This document shows, one piece after another, positions 47,343 to 55,683 of a DNA stretch of 64,000 nt; position 1 is the stretch's first letter, and every line of letters begins with the position of its first letter. Below the pieces are notes generated by a model. The model worked only from the letters and a program-made list of their open reading frames with translations, ran no database searches and was not told where the DNA came from. The translations under genes were made by a program, and so were the position numbers. The DNA comes from Nannobrachium achirus (lineage: Eukaryota; Chordata; Actinopteri; Myctophiformes; Myctophidae): positions 708,501 to 772,500 of the forward strand of contig OY997653.1 of assembly GCA_963921795.1 (NCBI GenBank), written 5' to 3'.

Positions 47343-48076
47343 ATGGACGTCTCCCCGGAGACCCCAAGACATCCTACTATGGCGCTACTCCTCCAGGACC
47401 TCCTGAGATACTCACAGCTTCTCCTAGAAGCCCAGGAAGTGGGCCGAGGCAACATTCTTTCAGAAGGGCACGCTAACAAAGTCCTCATGCTGAAAGCTAT
47501 CTTCTCACTTGAGAACCCCAGTCCCAGAATACAACAGAGACTCACTGAGGGGGCGGAGGAGTGGCTCCGTTGGGGCCACACCCTCACCGCGGAGCACCTA
47601 GAACAACACATACAAGAAACCTCACGAGCTCTAAGAGGGCTCCAGCAGAGCATCCCCTCCGCCACCTGGAAGGAGGCGTGCTCACAAGCAGACCACTCCC
47701 TGAGGGACGGACTTAGTTCCGGGGTCACAGGTAGAATAGAGGCACTTTTACCCACTTTGGGATGCCCTATCATACCAGAGAGCACACCACCCGCGCCCCG
47801 ACTCCCCCCTCCCCCGGGCCTACCACACCCACAACAGGGACCCTCCAATACTTCTACCGGAAACCCTACTGCACCGGTGTGCACACCAACTGGGACCAAA
47901 ATCCCCCCTCCCCTGGGCATACCACGCCCACAACGGGGCCCCCTCAATACCCCAATTGGGACCCTTAAGAGGGCACGTTCCCCTCTTAACATCGGTGACT
48001 CTCGCCCGTCTACCAGCCGGGACACAAGGGAGTCGTTTGGACCCACCCCCCAGGTCCGGGCCGCTGACCCTGTGAC
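47343..48076 (+). CDS. Penelope-like element ORF1, N-terminal part
   Basis: From ATG 47,343 the first 140 or so residues are helical and charged (LLRYSQLLLEAQEVGRGN, ANKVLMLKAIFSLENP, EEWLRWGHTLTAEHLEQHI, CSQADHSLRDGLSSGV). A proline/threonine-rich linker with repeated PPPLGIPRPQRGP-like units follows. Composition shifts to GC-rich, unlike the AT-rich flanks. The frame is cut at about 48,076 by an inserted repeat; the hydrolase-domain part resumes after it. It is likely the N-terminal half of one ORF1 protein acting with the RT of ORF2. I know no named domain for this half. Confidence 0.55.
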
Positions 48077-48284
48077 CCCCAGTTTACAGTTTACAGTTTA
48101 GGCATTTAGCAGACGCTTTTAATCCAAAGCGACTTACAATAAGCAGATAACATCACAATAATAAGCAAGATAATATGTCAGAACATCATCAACAATATAA
48201 CAAATGCAAATGGATATCTATCTAGAAAAAACACAGTATAATCAAAGTTCTAAAAACCTAAAGACAAAAAACTAATGCTAACTA
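48077..48284. mobile_element. Short repeat inserted in ORF1 (TTTACA repeats plus GCATTTAGCAGACGCT)
   Basis: Begins with GTTTACAGTTTACAGTTT and contains GGCATTTAGCAGACGCTTTT and AATCCAAAGCGACTTACAAT, a common fish dispersed repeat also seen at 27,397. ACCCCCAG before and ACCTCCAG after may be its target duplication (7 of 8). It changes the frame of ORF1. Confidence 0.6.
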
Positions 48285-49099
48285 GCACCTCCAGGACCCA
48301 TCTCCTTCCTCCTCCCCCCAAACGACCACACCCACATACCCAACCCACGGGACCCCACCCCTCCAAAACCCCTAACCGTGGCCATCTCCCGCCCACCTCC
48401 CCTAGGGAAACAACTCCCACGGCCCCGACATCGCCCCGACTCCTTCCCCGAAGGATTACCCCCAGGGAACCTACAGCAGCCCCCACTGGTAGCCCCCCAG
48501 AGACCCTCCCACCCAAACCAGGCCCACCACTACATACGGTTCACCACCACAATAACAATAAAGCCAGCTGGTCCTTGACACCCTCCCGGACCATCATTTT
48601 CCTGGGAGATTCAAACAACAAAATTCTTCCCAAAATTCCGGACCAAAGCATTCAAGTGGACAGCTACCCGGGGGCCCTATTGACCCATGCCCTAGCCATC
48701 TTGGAGGGCATCCCGGTTCCCCTCCCGTGGGTCCGCACAGTGGTCTTGTCATTTGGCCTCAACAACCGCTCTAGGGGCACTGCGTACACACTACGCAAGT
48801 ACGTCCAAAATCTCCGGCTACAGGCCGCCACTAAGTTCCCCAACGCCTCCATCTTCATACCCAAAATCCCCTACTCCCCCGAGCTCCCGGAGGGGGAGAG
48901 AGCTCGCCTGGACCTCATCAACGGCTTCATCGAATATGGTCCACACCTCCCGGCAATACCAGCCGCAAGCTTCGCCGTCCAAAGGGACCTAATACACTGG
49001 ACCCATGGCACGGCCATGGCTATTCTCACTTCCTGGAGGGCGGCGTTAAACTGCCGGGGCCCCTCTCTGCTCCAGGGCAAGGGAGGGGTGAGGTATTAA
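48275..49099 (+). CDS. Penelope-like element ORF1, SGNH/GDSL-type hydrolase part
   Basis: 274-codon frame whose ATG lies in the inserted repeat; true element sequence starts about 48,285. Residues 11-100 are a Pro/Thr-rich linker. Residues 106-258 look like an SGNH (GDSL-type) esterase fold: block I IIFLGDSNN with Ser113, block II YPGA with Gly133, block III SFGLNN with Asn163/164, and block V DLIHW with Asp238 and His241. All expected catalytic positions are present. Similar esterase-like ORF1 domains are known in CR1/L2 LINEs and in some giant telomeric Penelope relatives of rotifers. The stop TAA (49,097) overlaps ORF2 in the -1 frame. What else it could be: a captured LINE ORF1, but the close link to the RT frame argues for one element. 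Confidence 0.65.
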   Translation: MLTSTSRTHLLPPPPKRPHPHTQPTGPHPSKTPNRGHLPPTSPRETTPTAPTSPRLLPRRITPREPTAAPTGSPPETLPPKPGPPLHTVHHHNNNKASWSLTPSRTIIFLGDSNNKILPKIPDQSIQVDSYPGALLTHALAILEGIPVPLPWVRTVVLSFGLNNRSRGTAYTLRKYVQNLRLQAATKFPNASIFIPKIPYSPELPEGERARLDLINGFIEYGPHLPAIPAASFAVQRDLIHWTHGTAMAILTSWRAALNCRGPSLLQGKGGVRY

Positions 49100-49101
49100 A
49101 C

Positions 49102-50005
49102 CTCTCTAAACATTGTGTCCTGTCCCCAGCCCAAATCACCCTTCTTTGTCGAGGCCTTTCTTTCATCCCTACCCTCAACACCACCCCGAGACCGGACCGC
49201 GGAGTCGTCCTCGAGGAGACCCGATCTTACCATAGGTCCCTTAAACTGGCGGCTTTCTTCGGGGACGACTCCGCGGACCTCCAATCCCCACCCACCCCAT
49301 ACACGGCCAAGTCGACCTGGGAACCGGCACCAGAACAGATCCCCGTACCCGTACGGAAGCTCATCCGCAAGGACCTCCGGTCCATTCGGACCCTCCCACC
49401 CCCTACCCCAGCACCACATAACCTCTCCCGTGAGGAGGTCCAGGCCCTACACACTTTGAAAAGGGACCAACAATTGGTCATTAAACCGGCAGACAAGGGG
49501 TCCGTGGTTGTTGTAATGGACAGGGCTCAATATGTGGCGAAGGGAGAGAGACAACTAAATGACACCCAGTACTATCAGAAAATCCCGGAGCCAAATTTTC
49601 CCGTAGCGACCACCAAACTTAATTCCATCCTGAAAACCCTCTCCAACCTAAATTTCATCACCCGTAAGCAATTCAATTACCTTACGGGTGATGCACCACC
49701 ACAACCCCGTACTATTTACTTCCTCCCCAAAATTCACAAAGATCCCTCTTCCTGGCCAGTCCCCCGTTCCATTCCCGCAGGCAGACCAATAGTGTCTGAC
49801 TGCGGGAGTGAAACGGATAGAATTTCGGAATATATAGACGGCTTCCTTAACCCCCTATCCACTCTCCACTCCAGCTATCTTAAAGACACATATGACTTCT
49901 TGGCCAAAGTTAGAACCCTCTCCCTCGACCCCACGGACTTCTTGTTTTCCATAGACGTGGCCTCTCTCTACACGAATATCGATTCGGCCCAGGGGTTAGC
50001 GGCAG
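49102..50005 (+). pseudogene. Penelope-like element ORF2, RT N-terminal half
   Basis: The frame is open upstream through the ORF1 stop and reads VLSPAQITLLCRGLSFIPTL, then from 49,456 LVIKPADKGSVVVVMDRAQY, YFLPKIHKDPSSW, RPIVSDCGSETDRISEY and FSIDVASLYTNI. These are the N-terminal and RT1-RT3 motifs of Penelope-like reverse transcriptases. No ATG is present in this frame, so translation probably depended on read-through or frameshifting from ORF1. The frame shifts near 50,003-50,010, where the motif order suggests some residues are also missing. The element copy is therefore damaged but young-looking. Confidence 0.8.
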
Positions 50006-51205
50006 TTGGTTCTAGAACTTCTAAGCATAGCTCTACTCACAAACGAGTTCTCCTTTAACGGGCAAACCTATTTACAGATTAAGGGAGTCGCCATGGGTAA
50101 AAAATTCGCCCCAGCCCTGGCAGACCTATTCATGGCGGAGTGGGAGGCGGGGGCATTAGCGGGCTTCCCCCTCAAGCCCAAAGCCTACTTCAGGTACTTG
50201 GACGACATTTGGGGTGTCTGGCCCCATTCCCGGGAAGACTTCGCCCTATTCATGCAACACCTCAACGCCCATTCGGACTCAATTTCCCTCACCCACACTA
50301 TCGATCCCCTCACCCTTGATTTCTTGGACACCACTACCTTCAAGGGTCAAAATGTTCCCATTTCACATCACCTGGACACCAAAGTATTTTTTAAACCTAC
50401 GGACACCCACGCCCTTCTACATTACGATAGTTTTCATCCCCCCCACACCTTTCGAGGGTTGGTTAAATCACAACTTCTCAGATTTCATAGGATTTGCTCC
50501 CGGGAGGAAGATTTCAGAGCGGCCACATCCACCCTTTTTGAGGTTCTCCATAGCAGGGGCTACCCCTGGGCCCTCCTTAAGAGGGCCAAAGCCACCTTTT
50601 CAACCCCCAGAGTCCCTGACATAGACCCCATTATCCCTATCATCACGACATATAACCATACGGCCATTGGGATCAACAAAGCCCTTAAATTGAACCTTAC
50701 CCAAGCCAACCTTCCCCCCGGCATGCTCGGCTCTAGAAGAGTCATATCCACTTACAAAAGAAACCCTAATCTTAGGGACCTCCTAGTCCGCAGCAGACTC
50801 CCCATTTTGAACCCCCCTCGCCGATCGGACCCCCACCCCCACTTTAACCAGTCCAAGGCCCTCCAGCACAAAGGCGTGTTAATCCGCACACCCCGTTCCG
50901 GCTCCCTCCAGGACAGAAACCTTGTCTATCTTATTCGTTGCAAACACTGCGGCCTCAGGTATGTGGGGGAGACCCAGAACGCCCTCCAGACCAGACTCAC
51001 CCAACACCTATATAACATCAATCGGCAACTCAAATCCCAAACACCCCTGGTATCCCACTTTATGAAATTCGGCCCAGATCAACTCCAAATTTCTATTCTC
51101 CAACATAACCCAAATTGGACCCCTGACCAGAGAAAAAGGGCGGAATTCATTTGGATCCGACGTCTGGATACCCAGACCCCCCGGGGCCTCAACATTAAGC
51201 CCTGA
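50006..51205 (+). CDS. Penelope-like element ORF2, RT C-terminal half and GIY-YIG endonuclease
   Basis: 399 open codons. LQIKGVAMGKKFAPALADLF (residues 23-42) and FRYLDDIWGVW (62-72, the YxDD catalytic motif with both Asp) are RT motifs, followed by LDTKVFFKPTDTHALLHYDS and HPPHTFRGLVKSQLLRF of the thumb region. Residues about 305-390 form a GIY-YIG endonuclease of the Penelope type: LVYLIRCKHCGLRYVGET, TRLTQHL, and AEFIWIRRLDTQTPRGLN, with the Cys-x-x-Cys insert typical of these elements. The protein copies element RNA at nicked chromosomal DNA. The stop at 51,203 is natural. This half has no internal breaks. Confidence 0.9.
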   Translation: MVLELLSIALLTNEFSFNGQTYLQIKGVAMGKKFAPALADLFMAEWEAGALAGFPLKPKAYFRYLDDIWGVWPHSREDFALFMQHLNAHSDSISLTHTIDPLTLDFLDTTTFKGQNVPISHHLDTKVFFKPTDTHALLHYDSFHPPHTFRGLVKSQLLRFHRICSREEDFRAATSTLFEVLHSRGYPWALLKRAKATFSTPRVPDIDPIIPIITTYNHTAIGINKALKLNLTQANLPPGMLGSRRVISTYKRNPNLRDLLVRSRLPILNPPRRSDPHPHFNQSKALQHKGVLIRTPRSGSLQDRNLVYLIRCKHCGLRYVGETQNALQTRLTQHLYNINRQLKSQTPLVSHFMKFGPDQLQISILQHNPNWTPDQRKRAEFIWIRRLDTQTPRGLNIKP

Positions 51206-51780
51206 TCCCACATGACGATCTGGAGGGCTATGTGGGTCTTTTCAGTACCCAGTTGGCCTAGGGTTGAATTCTTTTGATGGTGGCTGTTTCCGCAGCTTGG
51301 GGATTCGTCCTTGGTTATGTATATGATATCGGGCGTCAACTAGCCATGTAAATATGTATATAATATTAACAATCTTTACCAATGAACCTCATCATTCTTC
51401 CCTTTACATTTCCTATTATATTGATACTTATTATACTATTATTTTACTATTGATTCCTTATAATTGCTTATGGCCTCGTGCCTCAATCACCCTTAATTGT
51501 TCCGTGTGATACTTCCATGTTTAATTGTGTTTTGTTATGACAATCTGTATATAGTTCTTATTGTGTTCAATCTGGTTTATGATGTTCAAGGGTCCATATA
51601 ATAATTCTATGTAATTTTAATCATATAACTTCTTAGACCCTAATCAGTTTTATTTCATATTATTACATTTTGTTTAATAAATACTCATTTGACCCTATCT
51701 CTCTGCTTTTTCTTACCACTGCAACAGATTGTTTCTTACCAAGGTTCATAAGGTATATTTTTCCTTTTTACTCTTCAAAA
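51206..51780 (+). other. Penelope-like element 3' region
   Basis: AT-rich untranslated sequence following ORF2; AATAAA at about 51,677. The 3' boundary is unclear and merges with TTACCTTA satellite. No target duplication identified. Confidence 0.4.
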
Positions 51781-52030
51781 TTCCCCAACCCTAATACTTA
51801 CCTCAATACTTAACTTCATACTTACTTACCTTAAAACTTACCCACATTTCTTAACCCTGATACTTACCTTAATACTTACCTTAACACTTACTTACCTTAA
51901 TTTTTATCCACATTCCCTAACCCCAGTACTTATCCTAATACTTACCTGAGTACTCACTTACCTTAATACTTACCCACATTCGATTACCCCAAACCCTAAC
52001 CCTAACCCTTAATACTTACCCACATTCGAT
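51781..52030 (+). repeat. TACTTACCTTAA satellite
   Basis: Irregular repeats of ACTTACCTTAATACTTACC with AACCCTAACCCT interspersed, like the sequence before the element at 46,430-46,850. Confidence 0.8.
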
Positions 52031-52099
52031 CCTATCACTACCTCCAACCATAATCCGGGATCCTTATACTTACCTTTATACTTACCTTTACACTTACTC

Positions 52100-52340
52100 T
52101 ACCTCCTTCTCCCTCCCGAATACTGTGGGTGGTCAGTGGCCTCCTAGCTTTACCTACATATTCGTTCGCCCACACCTTCTCAACTGGAAGATCGGAGTGA
52201 CCTTTTGAGAAAAGAGGGCTTCCTACGCTCATTTGGGAGATCTGCTTGGTGACCACTTGAGTTGATATGGGATCTTTATAAACCCGTACTCCACACTCAA
52301 TTGGAAGATCCGTGTTTGTGACCTTTTGAGATTGATGGAG
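52100..52340. repeat. Imperfect about 128 bp duplication
   Basis: CTCAACTGGAAGATCGG (52,178) and CTCAATTGGAAGATCCG (52,296), both followed by GTGACCTTTTGAGA-like wording. Confidence 0.6.
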
Positions 52341-52419
52341 GGTTTATGCACCCTTTTCTTTCCCCTCACCTCTTCATCTCAACTTTAGCCCTTCCTCCTT
52401 CCCCCGATCCCTCTCAATA

Positions 52420-52500
52420 AATCCTAACTCTAACCCTAACCCTAACCTTAAACCCTAACTCTAACCCTTACACCAACCCCAACCTACCCTAACCCCAACT
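52420..52500 (+). repeat. Degenerate CCCTAA tract
   Basis: CTAACCCTAACCCTAACC with variants (AACTCT, CCCCAA). Confidence 0.8.
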
Positions 52501-52519
52501 TTAATTATCGGCTCATGGT

Positions 52520-52715
52520 GTGTATCGTGCGCTTGCCCAGGCCTTACGGCCTGGGCATAAATATAACGATTGCATCCACCACGGCTTCGTAACTCGCGCG
52601 GCACTCCGCCGGCCGCGCGGCCCTGGCCCGCTCTTCGCGGGCACTCGCGCCTGCGGCGCTCGGGCGTTCAGAGCAGGACCAAGGTCCGCTGGCCTTCGTG
52701 CCGCTTGTAATGTTG
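52520..52715. other. Isolated GC-rich block with hairpins
   Basis: Abrupt GC-rich island among AT-rich repeats. It contains the perfect hairpin GCCCAGGCCTTACGGCCTGG (52,535-52,556), further complementary GC runs (GCCGGCCGCGCGGC, CCCGCTCTTCGCGGG) and CpG-dense wording. Open frames run on both strands but have no family likeness. Source unknown. Confidence 0.5.
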
Positions 52716-52892
52716 TGGACAATAACTTTAACATAAATTCCCTACCCTAATACCTATCCGTCTACTTAAAACTCCCCCCCCCCCCCCGCCCCCCCATCAC
52801 CCTATGCCCAACCCTATCCCCAACCCTAAACCTTAGGCCCATAAAACTATACCTAACCCTAACCCCAACCCTAAACCTTAGGCCCATAATCC

Positions 52893-53325
52893 TATACCTA
52901 AGTAACTAACCTGCCTTACACTAAGTAACTAACCTGCCTTACACTAAAGTAACTAACCTGCCTTACACTAAGTAACTAACCTGCCTTGCGCTAAGTTACT
53001 AACCTGCCTTCCGCTTAGTAACTAACCTGCCTTACACTAAAGTAACTAACCTGCCTTACACTAAGTAACTAACCTGCCTTGCGCTAAGTTACTAACCTGC
53101 CTTCCGCTTAGTAACTAACCTGCCTTACACTAAGTAACTAACCTGCCTTACACTAAGTAACTAACCTGCCTTACACTAAGTAACTAACCTGCCTTGCACT
53201 AAGTAACTAACCTGCCTTGCGCTAAGTTACTAACCTGCCTTACACTAAGTAACTAACCTGCCTTACACTAAGTAACTAACCTGCCTTGCGCTAAGTCACT
53301 AACCTGCCTTACGCTAAGTAACTAA
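52893..53325 (+). repeat. 24 bp minisatellite, about 18 units
   Basis: Unit CTAAGTAACTAACCTGCCTT plus ACAC, with variants GCGC and CCGC. It ends in AACTAACCTAACCCTAACCC, fading into telomeric hexamers. Confidence 0.95.
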
Positions 53326-53365
53326 CTAACCTAACCCTAACCCTAACCCTAACCCTTAGCTCTAA
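53326..53365 (+). repeat. CCCTAA telomeric-like tract
   Basis: Several perfect CCCTAA units directly after the minisatellite. Confidence 0.85.
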
Positions 53366-53385
53366 CCTAACCCTAGACTCTGACC

Positions 53386-53665
53386 CTAACAAACACCAAC
53401 CTAGCCGCAAAAGCTTGAAACTGTGGTATTGTGTATGCGAAGGTATTCTTCGAGGTGCTGATTATACAAACGCAACATGTATACAATGTTCTAACTCTGA
53501 CCCTCACCCTGTACTTAACCCCAGGTTCTGACCCTATCCAACACCAACCCTGCCCTAGGAGTTTAGAGCTGTGATATCGTGTATGCGGAGGCATTCTTCG
53601 AGGTGCTGATTATGCAAACGCAACATGTATAGGATGCTCTAACTCTGACCCTCACACCCTCTCTC
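53386..53665 (+). repeat. About 165-177 bp tandem duplication
   Basis: CAACCTAGCCGCAAAAGC and CAACCCTGCCCTAGGAG begin two units that share GTATTCTTCGAGGTGCTGAT (GCATTCTTCG in the second) and CAAACGCAACATGTATA. Confidence 0.8.
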
Positions 53666-53888
53666 TCATAAACTATCCTCTTCCTTCTACCCCTGGAGTG
53701 TATATGGACATTAACTGACGGGGTAAGTCCCAGTCTGAGATGTAGTCTCAGTAGATGGGAGTGCACTACATATCCTCCGGCCCGAGGCTGCAGGTAATAA
53801 CTGATTATTGCACTGGACATGTTCAGAACAATTGCCTGTAGTCGGCCACACACCGGTTGTACTCCTGGGGGAAGGCTATGCCACTAAA

Positions 53889-54011
53889 AACCTAACCCTA
53901 ACCCAAACCCAAACCCTAACCCAAACCCAAACCCAAACCCAAACCCAAACCAAAAACCTAGGGTTAGGGTTAGGGTTAGGGTTAGTTAACCCTAACCCTA
54001 ACCCTAACCCT
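53889..54011. repeat. Head-to-head telomeric repeat junction
   Basis: CCCTAA/CCCAAA hexamers (53,889-53,958) switch to four TTAGGG units (53,960-53,986), then invert at GTTAGTTAAC into four CCCTAA units (53,987-54,011). (TTAGGG)n joined to (CCCTAA)n is the arrangement expected of fused chromosome ends. The downstream CCCTGG enters gene X copy A without a gap. Confidence 0.9.
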
Positions 54012-54310
54012 GGCTCCGTTGAAGGGCCAGGTGATGAGGCCCCAGGGAACTTTATCCCGGGGCCGCTTGCACCCAATGACATTGAATTAGTAGACTCACA
54101 AGACTCAGACACCTGGCCTGTGAGGGAGATCCAAGTGCTCTCCCGCCAGCGGGAACTGGGTGAAATGGCATCCTTCATTGCTCCGCCCTCAGGCAGTACT
54201 CCAGCTACGCCAATACCAAATGTCTGGCCGGCGTCCCCCAACGCCAATGGGTCCCCCACACCACCAGAGGTGGACTCTGATGACTCTGACACCTGGCCCT
54301 TAACTGTTCT
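54012..54310 (+). pseudogene. Gene X copy A: fragment with acidic DSD-WP motifs
   Basis: Frame reads PGSVEGPGDEAPGNFIPGP, DSQDSDTWPV, PIPNVWPASPNANGSP and DSDDSDTWPL. These match PGSVEGP in copy B and IPNVWPASP and NSDDSDNWPL in copy C, so this is a truncated piece of the same gene's proline/acid-rich N-terminal region. It begins exactly where telomeric repeats stop and ends near an inverted repeat at 54,318. Function unknown. Confidence 0.6.
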
Positions 54311-54317
54311 GCTGCCG

Positions 54318-54382
54318 TTGACAGTCCTCACCGTCATTGAAAGGGTTAATACCATGGCGCCGTTGACGGTGAGGACTGTCAA
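54318..54382. repeat. Hairpin with 19 bp perfect arms
   Basis: TTGACAGTCCTCACCGTCA at 54,318-54,336 and its exact complement at 54,364-54,382. Confidence 0.9.
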
Positions 54383-54801
54383 TCTTACTGTATATACAGT
54401 AAAGATATTATTACTTACTGTACGTCGCTCCGGTCCCGCCCGCATCGGTAATGTCCGCGATTTGTTTACAACGCACGTCGGGCGTGCACGCGAAGTGAAG
54501 CTCCTCCATAGTAAATCCATTGAGAGGCCCATAAAGAAACTTCAATAACTCATAAAAGACATTTGTATACAAAGAGGGGTCTCCACTCTGCACACTCTAG
54601 ACTCGGGATGGGCGCAGCCATGTTTCCCTTCTGGACCCACACTGTCATGTGACTAGATGACGTAATCGTTGCCGTCAAGTGATAATCCAAAAAAACAAAA
54701 ACAACCCCCTTCCAGCCCTTCAAAATAATAGCGGCAGCCTATGGAGGAAACGGCGTGGCACCGAGGCACCAAGCAAACCTTCAGATTAAGAGGCAGTAGT
54801 T
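54383..54801. other. No recognised gene
   Basis: Spacer between copies A and B, with ACTGTATATACAGT palindrome at 54,388-54,401. Possible upstream region of copy B. Confidence 0.3.
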
Positions 54802-55683
54802 GTGTTAACTGAGTACGGGATGCGCTCACGCCGTCGTGAGCTGGCAGCCTCCCGTGCTGAGCCATCAGGCAGTCCTGAAGGCCATGCTCACGAGCCCCTG
54901 CCACCCTCGCCAACCCAACCCATGTCCACTGGGTCCCCTGTGACACCTGGCTCTGTGGAAGGGCCAGACAGTCCAGGGGACCCATCCCCTGCTGCTGAGC
55001 CACTGCCACCCTCGCTTGGTAGTCAGGCAGGGGAGAACTATAGTGAAGTCTCCATTATAAATGGAGAAAATGTGGGTGAAATGTGGAGGCCGTTCCAGGA
55101 CGATGCTGATGCATTTTTGAGGAGGGACGGGCAGCCTCCGGCCATCCACCCTGTCTATGTCCAAACCCAGGATTTTTCCAAATACCTGGACATCCAGTTG
55201 GACATAGACGGGGTGGTGGTGGAGCTGCCCAAAGTCTCCTCAATTAAGACCCGCATGCACTACCTGATGCTTCCTGAGGTTCCCGTCCAGGAATATCGCC
55301 TTAAGTGGCATGAACTCAGGAAGCACGTGCCGCTGCAGGATCTGAGCTCGGCTGTGTACAAGGAGTGGACCCATGTGCACGGGGGGATACTTGGATACCC
55401 AGATGGGGGCTGGCAGCTTCACTGGGCCCTGGTCCCCAGCTCCCGAACTCATCCCAGTGGCAATCTGAAAGACCACGCCATGGCCAAGCTGCGCACCGCA
55501 AATGCCCAGGTGGCAATGGCCCAGGCGTTCAAGGACATTTTGGGGGGTCTTCCGTTGAGTGAGAAGGCAAGGCCTTCTCTACTCAAAAATGCGCTCTATG
55601 ACATGAAGCAGTTCCGGGTTCTCTCTGCGGACCAGTCGTTTGTCCTGGACCTCCTGGACCAGGCACCCCTCGGACCCACCTGA
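54802..55683 (+). CDS. Gene X copy B: N-terminal half, truncated
   Basis: 293 codons from a TTG-type frame start, with the first ATG at 54,820 (RSRRRELAASRAEPSG). A proline/serine-rich stretch to about residue 80 is followed by a folded-looking domain: DADAFLRRDGQPPAIHPV, DIQLDIDGVVVELPKVSSIK, YKEWTHVHGGILGYPDGGWQ, LHWALVPSS and SFVLDLLDQA. It aligns with copy C along its whole folded part with many substitutions and no frame break, so the protein sequence has been under selection. The frame ends at a breakpoint near 55,680, where the sequence switches to the inverted end of copy C. Family and function unknown. Confidence 0.6.
   Translation: MLTEYGMRSRRRELAASRAEPSGSPEGHAHEPLPPSPTQPMSTGSPVTPGSVEGPDSPGDPSPAAEPLPPSLGSQAGENYSEVSIINGENVGEMWRPFQDDADAFLRRDGQPPAIHPVYVQTQDFSKYLDIQLDIDGVVVELPKVSSIKTRMHYLMLPEVPVQEYRLKWHELRKHVPLQDLSSAVYKEWTHVHGGILGYPDGGWQLHWALVPSSRTHPSGNLKDHAMAKLRTANAQVAMAQAFKDILGGLPLSEKARPSLLKNALYDMKQFRVLSADQSFVLDLLDQAPLGPT

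Noticed and set aside
47264-48046. 260-codon minus-strand frame opposite ORF1 of the Penelope-like element
   Set aside because: Antisense shadow of a GC-rich coding region; the plus strand has the interpretable domains.
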